In this document: piece after piece, positions 25,599 to 34,688 of the stretch
Position numbering within the stretch: position 1 is the stretch's first letter
Layout of the letters: each line of letters starts with the position of its first letter
Assembly (NCBI RefSeq): GCF_017833255.1
Contig: NZ_JAFIBU010000001.1
Span: forward strand, 1,550,001 to 1,614,000
Reading direction: 5' to 3'
Origin: Paenibacillus sp. PvR098
GTDB taxonomy: Bacteria; Bacillota; Bacilli; Paenibacillales; NBRC-103111
DNA length: 64,000 nt
Program-made: the position numbers and the translations under genes
The notes under the pieces: generated by a model
What the model was told of the DNA's origin: nothing
The model's input: only the letters and a program-made list of their open reading frames with translations
Database searches by the model: none

Positions 25599-26492
25599 TT
25601 ATCGTAATGCTTCTTCTTGAAGCACTTGAGCGTGAATCAACCCTTTGCGGATTTCCTCTTTACCGGCCTCGTCGATCGGATGGAAAGGGCTGCGCGGCAC
25701 CCCAACATTAAATCCGCGCTGTCTGAGCACTTCTTTCGTGCGAGCCGGCATATTCGTTTTATCCATCGAGAGCCAGGTCGGCAGCATCATGTAGTGGATT
25801 TCCTTGGCACGCTCGAAATCTCCGCGCTCAAACGCTTCCCATTGTTCCACACACAGCTCCGGCAGTACGGTCAGAATGGCCGCAATGGCACCTTCTGCGC
25901 CAAGCACGTAGGTAGGATACAATAAAGCATCTACCGCACTGTAAATGATCTGGTCTTTTGGCAGGGTCAGCACCATCTTGTTCAGTGCATGGATATCGCC
26001 ACCGCTCTGTTTGATACCGGTTACATTTTTAATGGCGGCCAGACGTTTCATGCATTCCGGCGTAATTACCGCTGTCGCCACTACGTTGTAAATGATAATT
26101 GGAAGGTCGACCGCATCGCTGATTTCCTTGAAGAAGGCATAATGCGCTTCGTCGTCCGGCTTGAAATAGTGAACCGGTGTAATCATCAGGTAATCCGCGC
26201 CTGCATCACGGGCGGCTTCTGCGAAAACGATGGCATCTTTGGTGCAGTCACGGATAATCCCGGCAATAAGAGGAACCCGGTCCTGAATAACTTCCCGTCC
26301 AATGGTAAGCAAGCGGTGCAGTTCATCTGGGGATAAAGCGTGACCTTCCCCTGTGCTTCCCCCGATGCTGATTCCGCCGACGTTACTGGACAACAAGAAG
26401 CGAAGATGCTCGCGGAACAACTCTTCATTAATCGTTTCGTCCTCATTAAACGTAGTAACGGCCGGTGGGATGATGCCTCTTAATTTTTTCAC
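25599..26492 (-). CDS. DapA/dihydrodipicolinate synthase family aldolase (2-keto acid lyase type)
   Basis: 297 residues, TIM-barrel Schiff-base lyase. GGSTGEG (44-50), Tyr135 in IIIYNVV and the Schiff-base Lys161 in GIKQSGGD are all present. True DapA for lysine synthesis is unlikely given the catabolic context; relatives cleave or dehydrate 2-keto-3-deoxy sugar acids or 4-hydroxy-2-oxo acids. Start is GTG 26492 with AGGAAGG upstream. It stands alone, controlled by the palindrome at 26516-26537 that is also found in front of the TRAP operon, and a broken paralogue lies inside that operon (29147-29717). Its bases look more GC-rich than neighbouring genes, hinting at separate origin. Confidence 0.82.
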   Translation of the reverse strand: MKKLRGIIPPAVTTFNEDETINEELFREHLRFLLSSNVGGISIGGSTGEGHALSPDELHRLLTIGREVIQDRVPLIAGIIRDCTKDAIVFAEAARDAGADYLMITPVHYFKPDDEAHYAFFKEISDAVDLPIIIYNVVATAVITPECMKRLAAIKNVTGIKQSGGDIHALNKMVLTLPKDQIIYSAVDALLYPTYVLGAEGAIAAILTVLPELCVEQWEAFERGDFERAKEIHYMMLPTWLSMDKTNMPARTKEVLRQRGFNVGVPRSPFHPIDEAGKEEIRKGLIHAQVLQEEALR

Positions 26493-26515
26493 AAAGTCAC
26501 CTTCCTATTTTTGAT

Positions 26516-26537
26516 AGATGTCTATTGTCTGACATCT
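26516..26537. promoter_or_regulatory. Palindromic operator, probable FCD-regulator site
   Basis: AGATGTC-N8-GACATCT, a perfect 7-bp inverted repeat 24 bases upstream of the DapA-like start. The core GATGTC-N8-GACATC recurs at 35597-35616. Assignment to the FCD regulator at 26680 is inference from adjacency. Confidence 0.6.
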
Positions 26538-26619
26538 TACTTTTATTATAGAATCAAACCTTGGAGTAGTCAATATCATTTGGAAAATTTTATTACTTTC
26601 TCATGAATCGTAATGCCAT

Positions 26620-26650
26620 AAAAAAAGCAGTTGCGGATACCCAACTGCTC
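26620..26650 (-). terminator. Rho-independent terminator after the FCD regulator 2 gene
   Basis: Stem GCAGTTG / CAACTGC (26627-26648) followed on the minus strand by seven T. It closes the long transcription unit starting at dctQ and separates it from the DapA-like gene. Confidence 0.85.
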
Positions 26651-26679
26651 CATGTTTCCGCACCTCTTTCCCACTTGAA

Positions 26680-27408
26680 TTAATTAGGATTGTGCTTGGT
26701 TGACGATACGATTTTTCGTATTTTACCTGTCACATCGGTCTTCGACGCTTTAATATGATCTATCATCGCGTCGTACGTTTTTTGAGCATCACGTTCTTTT
26801 AATGCTTGAATGATCTTATAATGCGGTTTTATAGCAAGCGTAGGATCTGCCGGCGGTGAAAATACGTTTCTCCGATACTCCTGAAGGACAGGTATTACAT
26901 TGGAATAAAAGAATTCTAACAGCTCATTTTGGCATACTTTAATGATTTTGAGATGAAAGCCTTCATCTAAAGCAATCATATCCTCTACCTTTTTAGCTTG
27001 GATGGCCTGAATGAAATTTTCCTGGATTTTCTCCAGCTCTATGATATCATCATCTGTTATTTTTTGAGAGGCTATAAGAGCGGAATATGGCTCAATCGTC
27101 ATTCGGACTTCCAATAGCTGATGTATTTTAATTTCATTTTTTTGAAACCACTCGATAAATTTCCGTTCATAAAAATCGGAGCTGTCGATAACAAATGCGC
27201 CTTTACCCCTTTTAATTTCAATAAAGCCCTGGGCTTGTAAAGTAATAAAAACCTCTCTAGCCGTACTGCGGCTAATGCCTAACATGGAACTAAGTTGAGT
27301 TTCAGTTGGCAGCCGCTCACCCACTTTGACCTTCCCAGAATGGATCAATTCCATGACTTGTTCCAATGCTTCTTCTGTAACAGGTGTTCTTATTAACGGA
27401 TTAATCAT
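26680..27408 (-). CDS. FCD-domain GntR-family regulator 2
   Basis: 242 residues; winged helix (RLPTETQLSSMLGISRSTAREVFITLQAQGFIEIKRG) plus FCD domain (DEGFHLKIIKVCQNELLEFFYS). Paralogue of regulator 1 at 22763. It is the last gene of the TRAP/LarA/DhaKL unit and is followed by a terminator, then by a palindromic operator in front of the DapA-like gene. It is the natural candidate for binding both copies of that palindrome. Start ATG 27408 with AGGAGG 11 bases upstream; an earlier ATG (27432) contains the site itself and is less likely. Confidence 0.86.
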   Translation of the reverse strand: MINPLIRTPVTEEALEQVMELIHSGKVKVGERLPTETQLSSMLGISRSTAREVFITLQAQGFIEIKRGKGAFVIDSSDFYERKFIEWFQKNEIKIHQLLEVRMTIEPYSALIASQKITDDDIIELEKIQENFIQAIQAKKVEDMIALDEGFHLKIIKVCQNELLEFFYSNVIPVLQEYRRNVFSPPADPTLAIKPHYKIIQALKERDAQKTYDAMIDHIKASKTDVTGKIRKIVSSTKHNPN

Positions 27409-27428
27409 GGGCAAGCGTGCCTCCTTCC

Positions 27429-28067
27429 TCATGTTTTTATGTTTTTGTGCTCAGCATTTTTCGTTAAATCTAATATAAACTCATACAATTGATAGCATAC
27501 CCACGCGCCCCCATCGACATTGCCCAAAGCTCGCTCGCCTAGCCAGCTGGAACGGCCGATTTTGGAAACCAAGGACGCCGTACTTTCGGCTGACTGCTTT
27601 GCTATATCAGTTGTCTCAGTCAAAATCTGCTGTACGCTTTTCCCATCATCCACGCCGCTGCTGAAGACTTGCACAGCCGGAATCAGGGCATCCAATACCG
27701 TTTTATCCCCCAGCTTTGCTCCTCCCCGCTTTTGAATTTCTTCCACCATACAGCTTTGGATTCCGACCCAATCTCCCAAAGTAAGGACCATTTTCTCAGA
27801 ATCTAACGATTTGCCAGCAGATATTAATGCGGAAGCAATCAAGATGCCCATCGTAGAAGGAGCTGCTTTGCGCAAAGCTTTCCCTCCAATTTCAAACCAT
27901 TCCTTCACAGTATGACAAGACGTTGCACTTTCCGCTAAAGCTTCGGCCCCCAAAATAATCGTAACACCTAAATCTCCATCACCTTGAGCCCCGTCAAGTT
28001 TATTCCACGCTTCCTTGTTACGTTCCGCAAATTCAACCAGCAGTGGGCTCATTTTTTTGAAATCCAT
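27429..28067 (-). CDS. dhaL: DhaL-like (ADP-binding) subunit of a dihydroxyacetone-kinase-type kinase
   Basis: 212 residues, all-helical DhaL/DAK2 domain. GAQGDGDLG (about 27-35) supplies the Mg-binding aspartates, although the usual His of the GDGDHG motif is Leu here; GGAKLGDKTVLDAL is the second conserved segment. It transfers phosphate to the substrate bound covalently on DhaK. ATG 28067 lies 3 bases after the dhaK stop, with GAGGGGG upstream, so the two are coupled. No DhaM (PTS) gene is present, so the phosphate donor is probably ATP (inference). Substrate may be a C3-C4 ketose or similar, not necessarily dihydroxyacetone. Confidence 0.82.
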   Translation of the reverse strand: MDFKKMSPLLVEFAERNKEAWNKLDGAQGDGDLGVTIILGAEALAESATSCHTVKEWFEIGGKALRKAAPSTMGILIASALISAGKSLDSEKMVLTLGDWVGIQSCMVEEIQKRGGAKLGDKTVLDALIPAVQVFSSGVDDGKSVQQILTETTDIAKQSAESTASLVSKIGRSSWLGERALGNVDGGAWVCYQLYEFILDLTKNAEHKNIKT

Positions 28068-28070
28068 CAA

Positions 28071-29084
28071 TTACACCCCCTCGAATTGCTTAAAGAAAGG
28101 AGAATCCGCAGGCGCATCGAGGTACCCTTTCAATTCACTATCCAGCTTAAGGAGAGTGATCGAACAACCCGCCATATCTAGTGATGTCGCATATTCGCCG
28201 ACATACGTCCTGTAAATTTTGATATTTTGCTTGGACAACAAGATGTGGACCTCACGATTCACAATATATAATTCTTCCAAAGGCGTAGAGCCGGAACCGT
28301 TCACAAGCATCGCAACCTCATCGCCCGATGATAACGTTAAATCTTCCGACAAATATTGTACAATCTCTTGTACAATTTCTGCAGCCGGTTTAAGCTTACT
28401 TCGTCTTATACCCGGCTCCCCGTGAATCCCCATTCCGATTTCCATCTCATCCTCTTCAATGTCAAAAGTAGGATTTCCAGAAGCAGGAATGATACACGAG
28501 GAAAGAGCCACGCCCATGGTCGCCATTTTCGAGACCGCTCTTTCAGTAACTTCTTTCACCTTTTCCAAAGGCACCATCGTTTCTGCGCATGCTCCCGCTA
28601 TCTTGTAAGCAAAAAAAATGCCGGCCACACCTCTTCGGTTTTGCCAACTATCCCGTGGTGCAGACGCTGCATCATCGGAGACACGAACGGTTTTCACGCT
28701 AATGCCGTCTTCCTCTTCCAGCATTTCCGCAGCCAAATCAAAATTCATTTTGTCCCCGAAGTAGTGCCCATACAGGAATAGAACTCCCTCTCCACCATGG
28801 ATCTCCTTGGCTACGTTCACCATGGCATCCGCACTGGGTGAAGTAAACACATTGCCGACAGACGATCCGTCTGCAAGACCTTTACCTACATAGCCAAGAA
28901 ACACCGGAAGATGACCGGATCCTCCGCCCGTTGCGATGGCCACTTTCCCTTTGACCGGCGCATCCGCCCGAACGATCCCCTTCTTCTCATCACTTGGGAA
29001 ACGCAGTTGCTTGGGATAGGCATAAACGATACCTTCCAATGTCTCGTCAACAAACGCCATAGGGTCATTAATTATCTTTTTCAT
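28071..29084 (-). CDS. dhaK: DhaK-like substrate-binding subunit of a dihydroxyacetone-kinase-type kinase
   Basis: 337 residues. The covalent-binding His221 is in GMGIHGEPG, and GGGSGH (53-58) forms the substrate site. The loop normally reading NYTGD-x-MNF is here YGHYFGDKMNF, so this is a divergent member, perhaps acting on another ketose such as erythrulose or a keto acid (inference). With DhaL it forms a soluble kinase. It sits between the DapA-like pseudogene and dhaL in the long minus-strand unit. ATG 29084 with TGAGGTGAG upstream. Confidence 0.83.
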   Translation of the reverse strand: MKKIINDPMAFVDETLEGIVYAYPKQLRFPSDEKKGIVRADAPVKGKVAIATGGGSGHLPVFLGYVGKGLADGSSVGNVFTSPSADAMVNVAKEIHGGEGVLFLYGHYFGDKMNFDLAAEMLEEEDGISVKTVRVSDDAASAPRDSWQNRRGVAGIFFAYKIAGACAETMVPLEKVKEVTERAVSKMATMGVALSSCIIPASGNPTFDIEEDEMEIGMGIHGEPGIRRSKLKPAAEIVQEIVQYLSEDLTLSSGDEVAMLVNGSGSTPLEELYIVNREVHILLSKQNIKIYRTYVGEYATSLDMAGCSITLLKLDSELKGYLDAPADSPFFKQFEGV

Positions 29085-29112
29085 CCAGGCTCACCTCAAC
29101 TAATTTGAAATG

Positions 29113-29138
29113 GGAAAAGGACCCGATGGTCCTTTTCC
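29113..29138. repeat. Hairpin homologous to that after the intact DapA-like gene
   Basis: GGAAAAGGACC-CGAT-GGTCCTTTTCC, a perfect 11-bp stem almost identical to 25496-25523. It lies 9 bases beyond the pseudogene stop, showing that the duplicated unit included the downstream hairpin. Confidence 0.55.
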
Positions 29139-29146
29139 ATGAACAC

Positions 29147-29717
29147 TTAAGCTTCCCATTGCTCTACACATAACTCCGGCAGTACTGTCGGCAGTGCTGC
29201 GATGCAGCCCTCGGCTCCGAGCACATAGGTCGGATACAACAGCGCATCCACTGCGCTCCAGACGTGCTGATCTTTCGGAAGCGTTAACACCATTTTGTTC
29301 AATACATGGATGTCCCCGCCGCTCTGCTTAATCCCTACGACATTCTTGATTGTTGCAAGCCTAGCCATGCATTCCGGCGTGATGGCCGCCGTCGCTACCT
29401 ACCACATTGTAGATGATAATCGGCATGTCTATCGTATTGCTGATTTCACTGAAGAACGCAAAGTGCGCCTCAGCGTCCGGTTTGAAATAGCGAACCGGGG
29501 TAATCATCAGGTAGTCAGCTCCCGCATCCTGGGCCGCCATCGCGTAAGCGATTACATCTCTGGTGCAATCACGGATGATACCGGCGATGATCGGAACACG
29601 TCCCTTTACCTCGTCGCCCGTAATCATCAGCAGCCGGTGCAGTTCATCTGCAGACACCGCGTGCCCTTCCCCAGTGCTTCCCCCGATGCTGATTCCGCCG
29701 ATGTTAACCGAAAGCAA
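29147..29717 (-). pseudogene. DapA-family pseudogene (paralogue of 25599-26492)
   Basis: Encodes sequence closely matching residues 34-227 of the intact DapA-like protein, but about 33 N-terminal codons and 70 C-terminal codons are missing, and the frame breaks at 29396-29403 where TACC is duplicated in tandem (TACCTACC), a 4-base insertion. The first frame (upper coordinates) holds GGSTGEG, the second holds GIKQSGGD and ends EQWEA-stop. The 3' end joins directly to the flank carrying a hairpin like that of the intact gene. It lies inside the TRAP operon, between the LarA-like gene and dhaK. The intact copy probably took over its function. Confidence 0.88.
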
Positions 29718-29764
29718 GTTACGACAGTGTCAATACATATTGTTTGACCTCTCAGCCCATCTAC

Positions 29765-31087
29765 TTAAAATAAATTTCCACTTTCATTAAAGGCCATATC
29801 CTTGGGTTCCTCTAAAATTTCTATACTCGAATGCTTCCTTGCTTCGTCCAAAAGACTTTCGGAAATGAGGATCTCCTCCACTTTTAACGTATTCTTGATC
29901 CTGACTACTCTGACATTTTCATGGTTTATACCGACGCAGGTCTGGATACCGGCTTGAATAGCAAGCCGGTCATTGGCTAAGATAATAGGAATTTTGCCCG
30001 GTCCCGAAACAGCAGGAGTAATATTGTTTGGATACGTTTTTTCAAAATCCATCTTATCGAATGCTCTCTGCACTGTGAAATCAGCCATCCCTAGCCCGCA
30101 AGCATTACCATGCGTCTCCTCGGTTAAATCCAAAACAATCGTTCTTTGCTTCACGGCTCCGCCTGTTGCATAGGGTGTGGAGAAATTACCTGTAATGTTG
30201 GGGTCCGCACCGTCCCCGCTGATGTTTTTGCCAATCTCGTCGATGATCAGTACATCAAATTCATTGAGCAAAAGTGACGGCATGTGCTGTTTAGCTTCCT
30301 CAAGCAGAACAGGCTCTTCATCCAAAATGTCCTCTGCAGGAACGGCATGGATTTTTCTGGTCTGATCATAGGCATTCTCCATGACAGCCACGCCAAACAG
30401 AATATTGCACGATTCCAGTATGATCTTAGCTCCTGCAACGATGTTGAGTGCCATGTTTTCAAAGCCGTGGGAATGGCATATTTGTGCGCCTTTCTGTTTA
30501 CCAAGACCAATGGTAAGCATTTTTACAAGGCCGCTCTCATAAAGACCTCTGAAAGCAGTATGAGGCTTCACACGATTGACCACCACAATGCCATCTGCCT
30601 CATAGGCATATTTATCCAGGTAAACGGGCAATCCGTATTCTGTTTCCCCTACTTTAATCGTCTCAGTAGTCGCTAGCACCGGGCAACCCAAGAATACCTC
30701 GTTGATACCATAGCTCTCAAGAATTTCCAACTGCCCCTTTACCGTCGCTCCTCCGTGACTTCCCATGGCCGGAATGATAAAAGGCTTTCCGCCGACACGC
30801 TTGACTTCATCCACAATCGCTTTGGTGATCTTATCGATATGGGGAATACCCCTGCTGCCAGCAGTAATTGCGACGGTTTGCCCGTACCGGATTTTATCCA
30901 AGGTTCCAGGCCGTTCCAACTGCTTGTTTACTGCCCTTTCAATGTCATGAATTTGGAAGTCACCGAACGTTTGCCTAACCCTGCACATTCTCGGCAATCG
31001 CGTGCCGCCCAAAATTTGGGCGACCACGCCATCGGCTTTGGCTATTTTGGTGCTGCGATTCGCTCGACCATGCTCAGAACCATTCAA
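29765..31087 (-). CDS. LarA-like (DUF2088, nickel-dependent racemase family) protein
   Basis: 440 residues. Visible family segments are GSHGGAT near residue 110, and RVKPHTAFRG-YESGLVKMLTIGLGKQKGA, typical of lactate-racemase-domain proteins that use a nickel-pincer cofactor to move a hydrogen on 2-hydroxy acids. LarBCE cofactor genes are not in the window. Start assigned to TTG 31087, ten bases after AAAGGAGG; upstream in-frame sequence includes the ribosome site. It lies between dctP and the pseudogene in the long operon, so a hydroxyacid substrate is plausible (inference). Epimerase or dehydratase activity is equally possible. Confidence 0.78.
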   Translation of the reverse strand: MNGSEHGRANRSTKIAKADGVVAQILGGTRLPRMCRVRQTFGDFQIHDIERAVNKQLERPGTLDKIRYGQTVAITAGSRGIPHIDKITKAIVDEVKRVGGKPFIIPAMGSHGGATVKGQLEILESYGINEVFLGCPVLATTETIKVGETEYGLPVYLDKYAYEADGIVVVNRVKPHTAFRGLYESGLVKMLTIGLGKQKGAQICHSHGFENMALNIVAGAKIILESCNILFGVAVMENAYDQTRKIHAVPAEDILDEEPVLLEEAKQHMPSLLLNEFDVLIIDEIGKNISGDGADPNITGNFSTPYATGGAVKQRTIVLDLTEETHGNACGLGMADFTVQRAFDKMDFEKTYPNNITPAVSGPGKIPIILANDRLAIQAGIQTCVGINHENVRVVRIKNTLKVEEILISESLLDEARKHSSIEILEEPKDMAFNESGNLF

Positions 31088-31131
31088 TTTTCCTAGTCCT
31101 CCTTTGCATTGGAGCAATCAACCTAGTTATA

Positions 31132-32196
31132 TTAATTTTTTGCAGCATTAAGCAGATTATCGACTAAGTCCGCTCCAAGCTCCGCTCTGTATTTATCATA
31201 AACCGGTTTAAGCTTATCAACGAATTCCTTATGGGCTTCCGGAGTCATGTCATGAACAATCATTCCTTTATCCTTAAGGAATTGAACCGCAGCCTTATTT
31301 TCCTGCTGACTTAGCTCTCTTTGATATTTGGTTGCTTCATCCGCCGCCTTTTGCAGCGCCTGCTGTTCTTCTTTCGTCAAGGTGTCCCAGAATTTTTGAC
31401 CGATGATTAGCGGGTTAACATTATAGACATGTCCCGTGTTGATTAAGTATTTTTGTACTTCGTACATATTTTTAAACTTGATGTTCGTATATGGATTTTC
31501 CTGCCCGTCAACAACCTTTTGCTCCAGGGCTGTGAATAATTCCGTAAAGGCTATTGCTGTCGGAGTCGTTCCAAGAGCTTTCCATGTGTCCAAGTGAATC
31601 GGACTTTCCTGGGTACGAATCTTCAACCCCTTCAAATCAGCTACCGTTTTGATATCCTTGGAAGCTGTTGTTAAATGCCGAAAGCCGTTCTCCATATAAC
31701 TTAACCCGATTAGATTCAGATTCTTCAAATCAGCCAGAACCTGTTTCCCGATCTCACCGTCAAGTACTTTATAAGCACTGGCTTCATCTTTAAACAAGAA
31801 GGGAAGCTCGAATAAATTCATGGATTTGGAGCTCGATGCTAATGGTGCGGAGGCTATGCTTGCCGCCTGCAGAGTACCCGCTTTCAGGGAATTGATCATT
31901 TGGACGTCTCCACCGAGAGTGCCGTCGGTGAATACTTCGACTTTAATGGCTCCCTTGGTTTCCTTTTCCGCAAGCTCAGCAAATTTAAAAGCCCCTTTGG
32001 ACATCGGATGATCCTTAGGCGATGCCGTGCCAAACTTCATCGTCTTAGGCAGCTTATTTCCTGCCGGTGCGGTACCTGTTGTCTTCGGACTTTCGGCTGG
32101 CGGCTGAGCCCCAGTCTCTGCAGGGGTCGTTTTGGAACCACATCCAACCATTGTAACCAAGCTGGCCAGAAGTAAAAAACTAACGACTTTTCTCAT
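31132..32196 (-). CDS. TRAP transporter substrate-binding lipoprotein (DctP type)
   Basis: 354 residues, lipobox with Cys19 (TMVGC), Pro/Thr-rich linker, then the DctP fold: FGTASPKDHPMSKGAFKFAE, GGDVQMINSLKAGTLQAA, the conserved Arg in LKGLKIRTQESPIH that binds a carboxylate, and ALGTTPTAIAFTELFTALEQKVVDGQENP. It delivers an organic acid to the DctQM pump encoded upstream; the three genes are separated by an alcohol dehydrogenase gene. ATG 32196 with AAAGGGAGAGG. The carboxylate-binding Arg supports an acid substrate. Confidence 0.9.
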   Translation of the reverse strand: MRKVVSFLLLASLVTMVGCGSKTTPAETGAQPPAESPKTTGTAPAGNKLPKTMKFGTASPKDHPMSKGAFKFAELAEKETKGAIKVEVFTDGTLGGDVQMINSLKAGTLQAASIASAPLASSSKSMNLFELPFLFKDEASAYKVLDGEIGKQVLADLKNLNLIGLSYMENGFRHLTTASKDIKTVADLKGLKIRTQESPIHLDTWKALGTTPTAIAFTELFTALEQKVVDGQENPYTNIKFKNMYEVQKYLINTGHVYNVNPLIIGQKFWDTLTKEEQQALQKAADEATKYQRELSQQENKAAVQFLKDKGMIVHDMTPEAHKEFVDKLKPVYDKYRAELGADLVDNLLNAAKN

Positions 32197-32259
32197 TTTG
32201 AACCTCTCCCTTTATTTAAAATTTATGAAGCCGCATGAGAAATAAACTCGGACAGCCGA

Positions 32260-33366
32260 TTAAATAACCATGCTGCCTTTCTTTACGCTTTCACCTAAAT
32301 GATGGGCATCAAGAATGGATTCATACACGTTTTCTTCCAGAATAGGGAAAGGCAGCCGATGAATCAGCTCCTCCGGAGCGCAAGCTTTCGTGGCACCTTT
32401 ACGCAAATCATCCTCACGAAGCTCCGCCATACCAAGATCAAATAAACTAATCGGCAGATGTATCCTTTGGTAAAACTTCATCATTTCGATTATTTCCTCA
32501 TCCGGTTTCCCTTCCAGCTTGAATTGGCCTAAGAGACCGAATGCCACCAGTTCCCCATGATAAGCTTTTTTCATGTCCGGGATGATCGTCATCCCATAGT
32601 GAATCGAATGTGCGCCAGACGATGCGCAGGTGTGCCTTCCAACCCCTGCTACAAATCCGGCTATAAGAATAACCGCATCGATGACTAGACGGAGTGATTC
32701 GCCGGTTTCCCCTTTTTCACATTCTTGTATCGCTTGTTCGCTGTTTTCAATCAATATGTCTCTTGCTAATTCCGCCATTTTGAGTCCTGCTCTAGTCTTG
32801 GCATTCTGAAACTTGCCGGTATTTAATGGAATGGCTTCATACCACTTCACGATGGTGTCACCGATGCCGGCAGTCAAATACCGTACAGGAGCATCCCGAA
32901 TAATATCCGGATCTACCAAAGCCAGAACCGGGCAGCGGTTGAAATCCTCCACTCGCACAAATACATGCTCAGGAGTATAAATAATGGACAAAGGACTTGA
33001 GGCGGCACAAGTGGATGCCAGTGTGGATACAGTAACAACGGACACGCTCAAACGCTGCGCAATTGCTTTGGCCGTATCCAAGCACTGTCCCCCACCCACA
33101 CCAACCACGATATCAATGGAAGCATTTGCTTTGGAGAACAAGCGGTTGAGTTCCTCATCCGAACAATGACCTTTAAACATTTCCAACTGGTAATTGAGCC
33201 CCGCTTCATTCATGCTTTGTTCGATTTGCGGCCCTGCTTTGGACCAGGCAGTGGGTCCTGCGATAATCAACGGATGGTTACCAAACTTTTTGACCCATTC
33301 TCCCGTCTCCCTTAGAATACCCGGTTCCTGAATATAATTGGTCGGATACGCCTTCACTCTAAACAT
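32260..33366 (-). CDS. Iron/zinc-type (GldA-like) alcohol dehydrogenase
   Basis: 368 residues of the dehydroquinate-synthase-like fold. NAD site GVGGGQCLDTAKAIA (about 94-108), TVSTLASTCAASSPLS, and metal ligands in the SGAHSIHYGM...YHGELVAFG region resembling glycerol dehydrogenases. It may oxidise a polyol or hydroxyacid to a keto compound that the DhaKL kinase then phosphorylates (inference from operon order). It lies between dctM and dctP in the TRAP operon. ATG 33366 after AGGAGG. Confidence 0.84.
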   Translation of the reverse strand: MFRVKAYPTNYIQEPGILRETGEWVKKFGNHPLIIAGPTAWSKAGPQIEQSMNEAGLNYQLEMFKGHCSDEELNRLFSKANASIDIVVGVGGGQCLDTAKAIAQRLSVSVVTVSTLASTCAASSPLSIIYTPEHVFVRVEDFNRCPVLALVDPDIIRDAPVRYLTAGIGDTIVKWYEAIPLNTGKFQNAKTRAGLKMAELARDILIENSEQAIQECEKGETGESLRLVIDAVILIAGFVAGVGRHTCASSGAHSIHYGMTIIPDMKKAYHGELVAFGLLGQFKLEGKPDEEIIEMMKFYQRIHLPISLFDLGMAELREDDLRKGATKACAPEELIHRLPFPILEENVYESILDAHHLGESVKKGSMVI

Positions 33367-33404
33367 GTCGTGTACCTCCTGATTTTAAATCATCTTTTTT
33401 AACC

Positions 33405-34688
33405 TTAACGCTTTGTCAACCACTCCACCGGAACGGTGACAAGCGGAGGAAACAGAATGAGCAACAGCAAGATGAGAATTTCAACCAATAAAAACGGCCA
33501 AATATTCTTCATAATATCGTCCATTCCGATCTTCCCAACCCCGCATGCGACATTAAGCACGGAACCGACAGGCGGAGTAAGTAAGCCGATGACGTTGTTA
33601 AGTACGAAAAGCAAGCCAAAGTATACCGGATCGATGCCCGCCTGAGTAACGATCGGCATTAGCACCGGTGTTAAAATGAGAATGGTAGGCGTCAAATCCA
33701 GTGCCGTACCGACAATCAAAATCAAGATATTGATCATAATGAGAAGCATAAATTGATTTTCCATAAATGGTTCAAGCATGCTTGCCACTTCAATGGGAAT
33801 ATTGGCAACGGCAATTAACCAGGCGGATATCATCGCAGCAGCTGCAAGAAACATCACTACGCTTGTTGTTTTGGCTGCAGAGAGGAGCACTCGACTTAAA
33901 TCGCTTATTTTCAATTCTCGGTAAACAAAAAGGCCAATGAACAATGCATAAAAAGCTGCAATGGCGGCCGATTCGGTCGGAGTGAACACACCACCCCGGA
34001 GGCCTACTATGATAATCACAGGTAATATTAACGCCCATACCGCTTCTTTCGTTGCCACAAGGACTTCTTTGAACGATCGGCGCTTCTCGGTTTTCACTTT
34101 TTCTTTTCGAGTAACAATCCACCAGGTAACGGTTAGACCGAGTGCGATGAGAAGGCCGGGAACGATTCCAGCCATAAACAACTTGGTAATAGATACCCCT
34201 GCAGATACCCCAAATAAAATCATCGGAATGCTGGGAGGAATAATGGGGGCGATAATGCCTCCAGCAGCGACCAGTGCCGTAGACCTGCTGCGATCATATC
34301 CTGCTCTGACCATCATGGGAATCAGAATAGCTCCCAACGCTGCCGTATCCGCTACAGCCGAACCGGACAATCCCGCAAAGATCACGCTTCCAATAATGAC
34401 TACATATCCTAATCCACCGTGAATATGTCCGACGAGGGACATCGCAAATGTGATAATCCGCTTGGAAATTCCTCCGGCATTCATCAACTCGCCTGCCAAA
34501 ATAAAGAACGGAACAGCCATCAATGGGAAATTGTCCGCACCATCGATTAGATTTTGCGCAATAATTTGCGTGTCAAAAATATCAAGATAAAACATTAAAG
34601 CGATACCGGTTAACATTAGAGAAAATGCAATCGGCATACCCAAGGCCATAGTACCGAGCAGTGTACCGACAAATACAGTCATTGTCAT
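33405..34688 (-). CDS. TRAP transporter large permease (DctM type)
   Basis: 427 residues, about 12 membrane segments, with the family motifs PLMAVPFFILAGELMNAGGI and IPPSIPMILFGVSAG. It is the pump component coupling solute entry to a sodium or proton gradient. The start ATG 34688 overlaps the stop of the small permease gene by ATGA, so the two are translationally coupled. Gene order and direction match a complete TRAP system with dctP at 31132. Confidence 0.92.
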   Translation of the reverse strand: MTMTVFVGTLLGTMALGMPIAFSLMLTGIALMFYLDIFDTQIIAQNLIDGADNFPLMAVPFFILAGELMNAGGISKRIITFAMSLVGHIHGGLGYVVIIGSVIFAGLSGSAVADTAALGAILIPMMVRAGYDRSRSTALVAAGGIIAPIIPPSIPMILFGVSAGVSITKLFMAGIVPGLLIALGLTVTWWIVTRKEKVKTEKRRSFKEVLVATKEAVWALILPVIIIVGLRGGVFTPTESAAIAAFYALFIGLFVYRELKISDLSRVLLSAAKTTSVVMFLAAAAMISAWLIAVANIPIEVASMLEPFMENQFMLLIMINILILIVGTALDLTPTILILTPVLMPIVTQAGIDPVYFGLLFVLNNVIGLLTPPVGSVLNVACGVGKIGMDDIMKNIWPFLLVEILILLLLILFPPLVTVPVEWLTKR

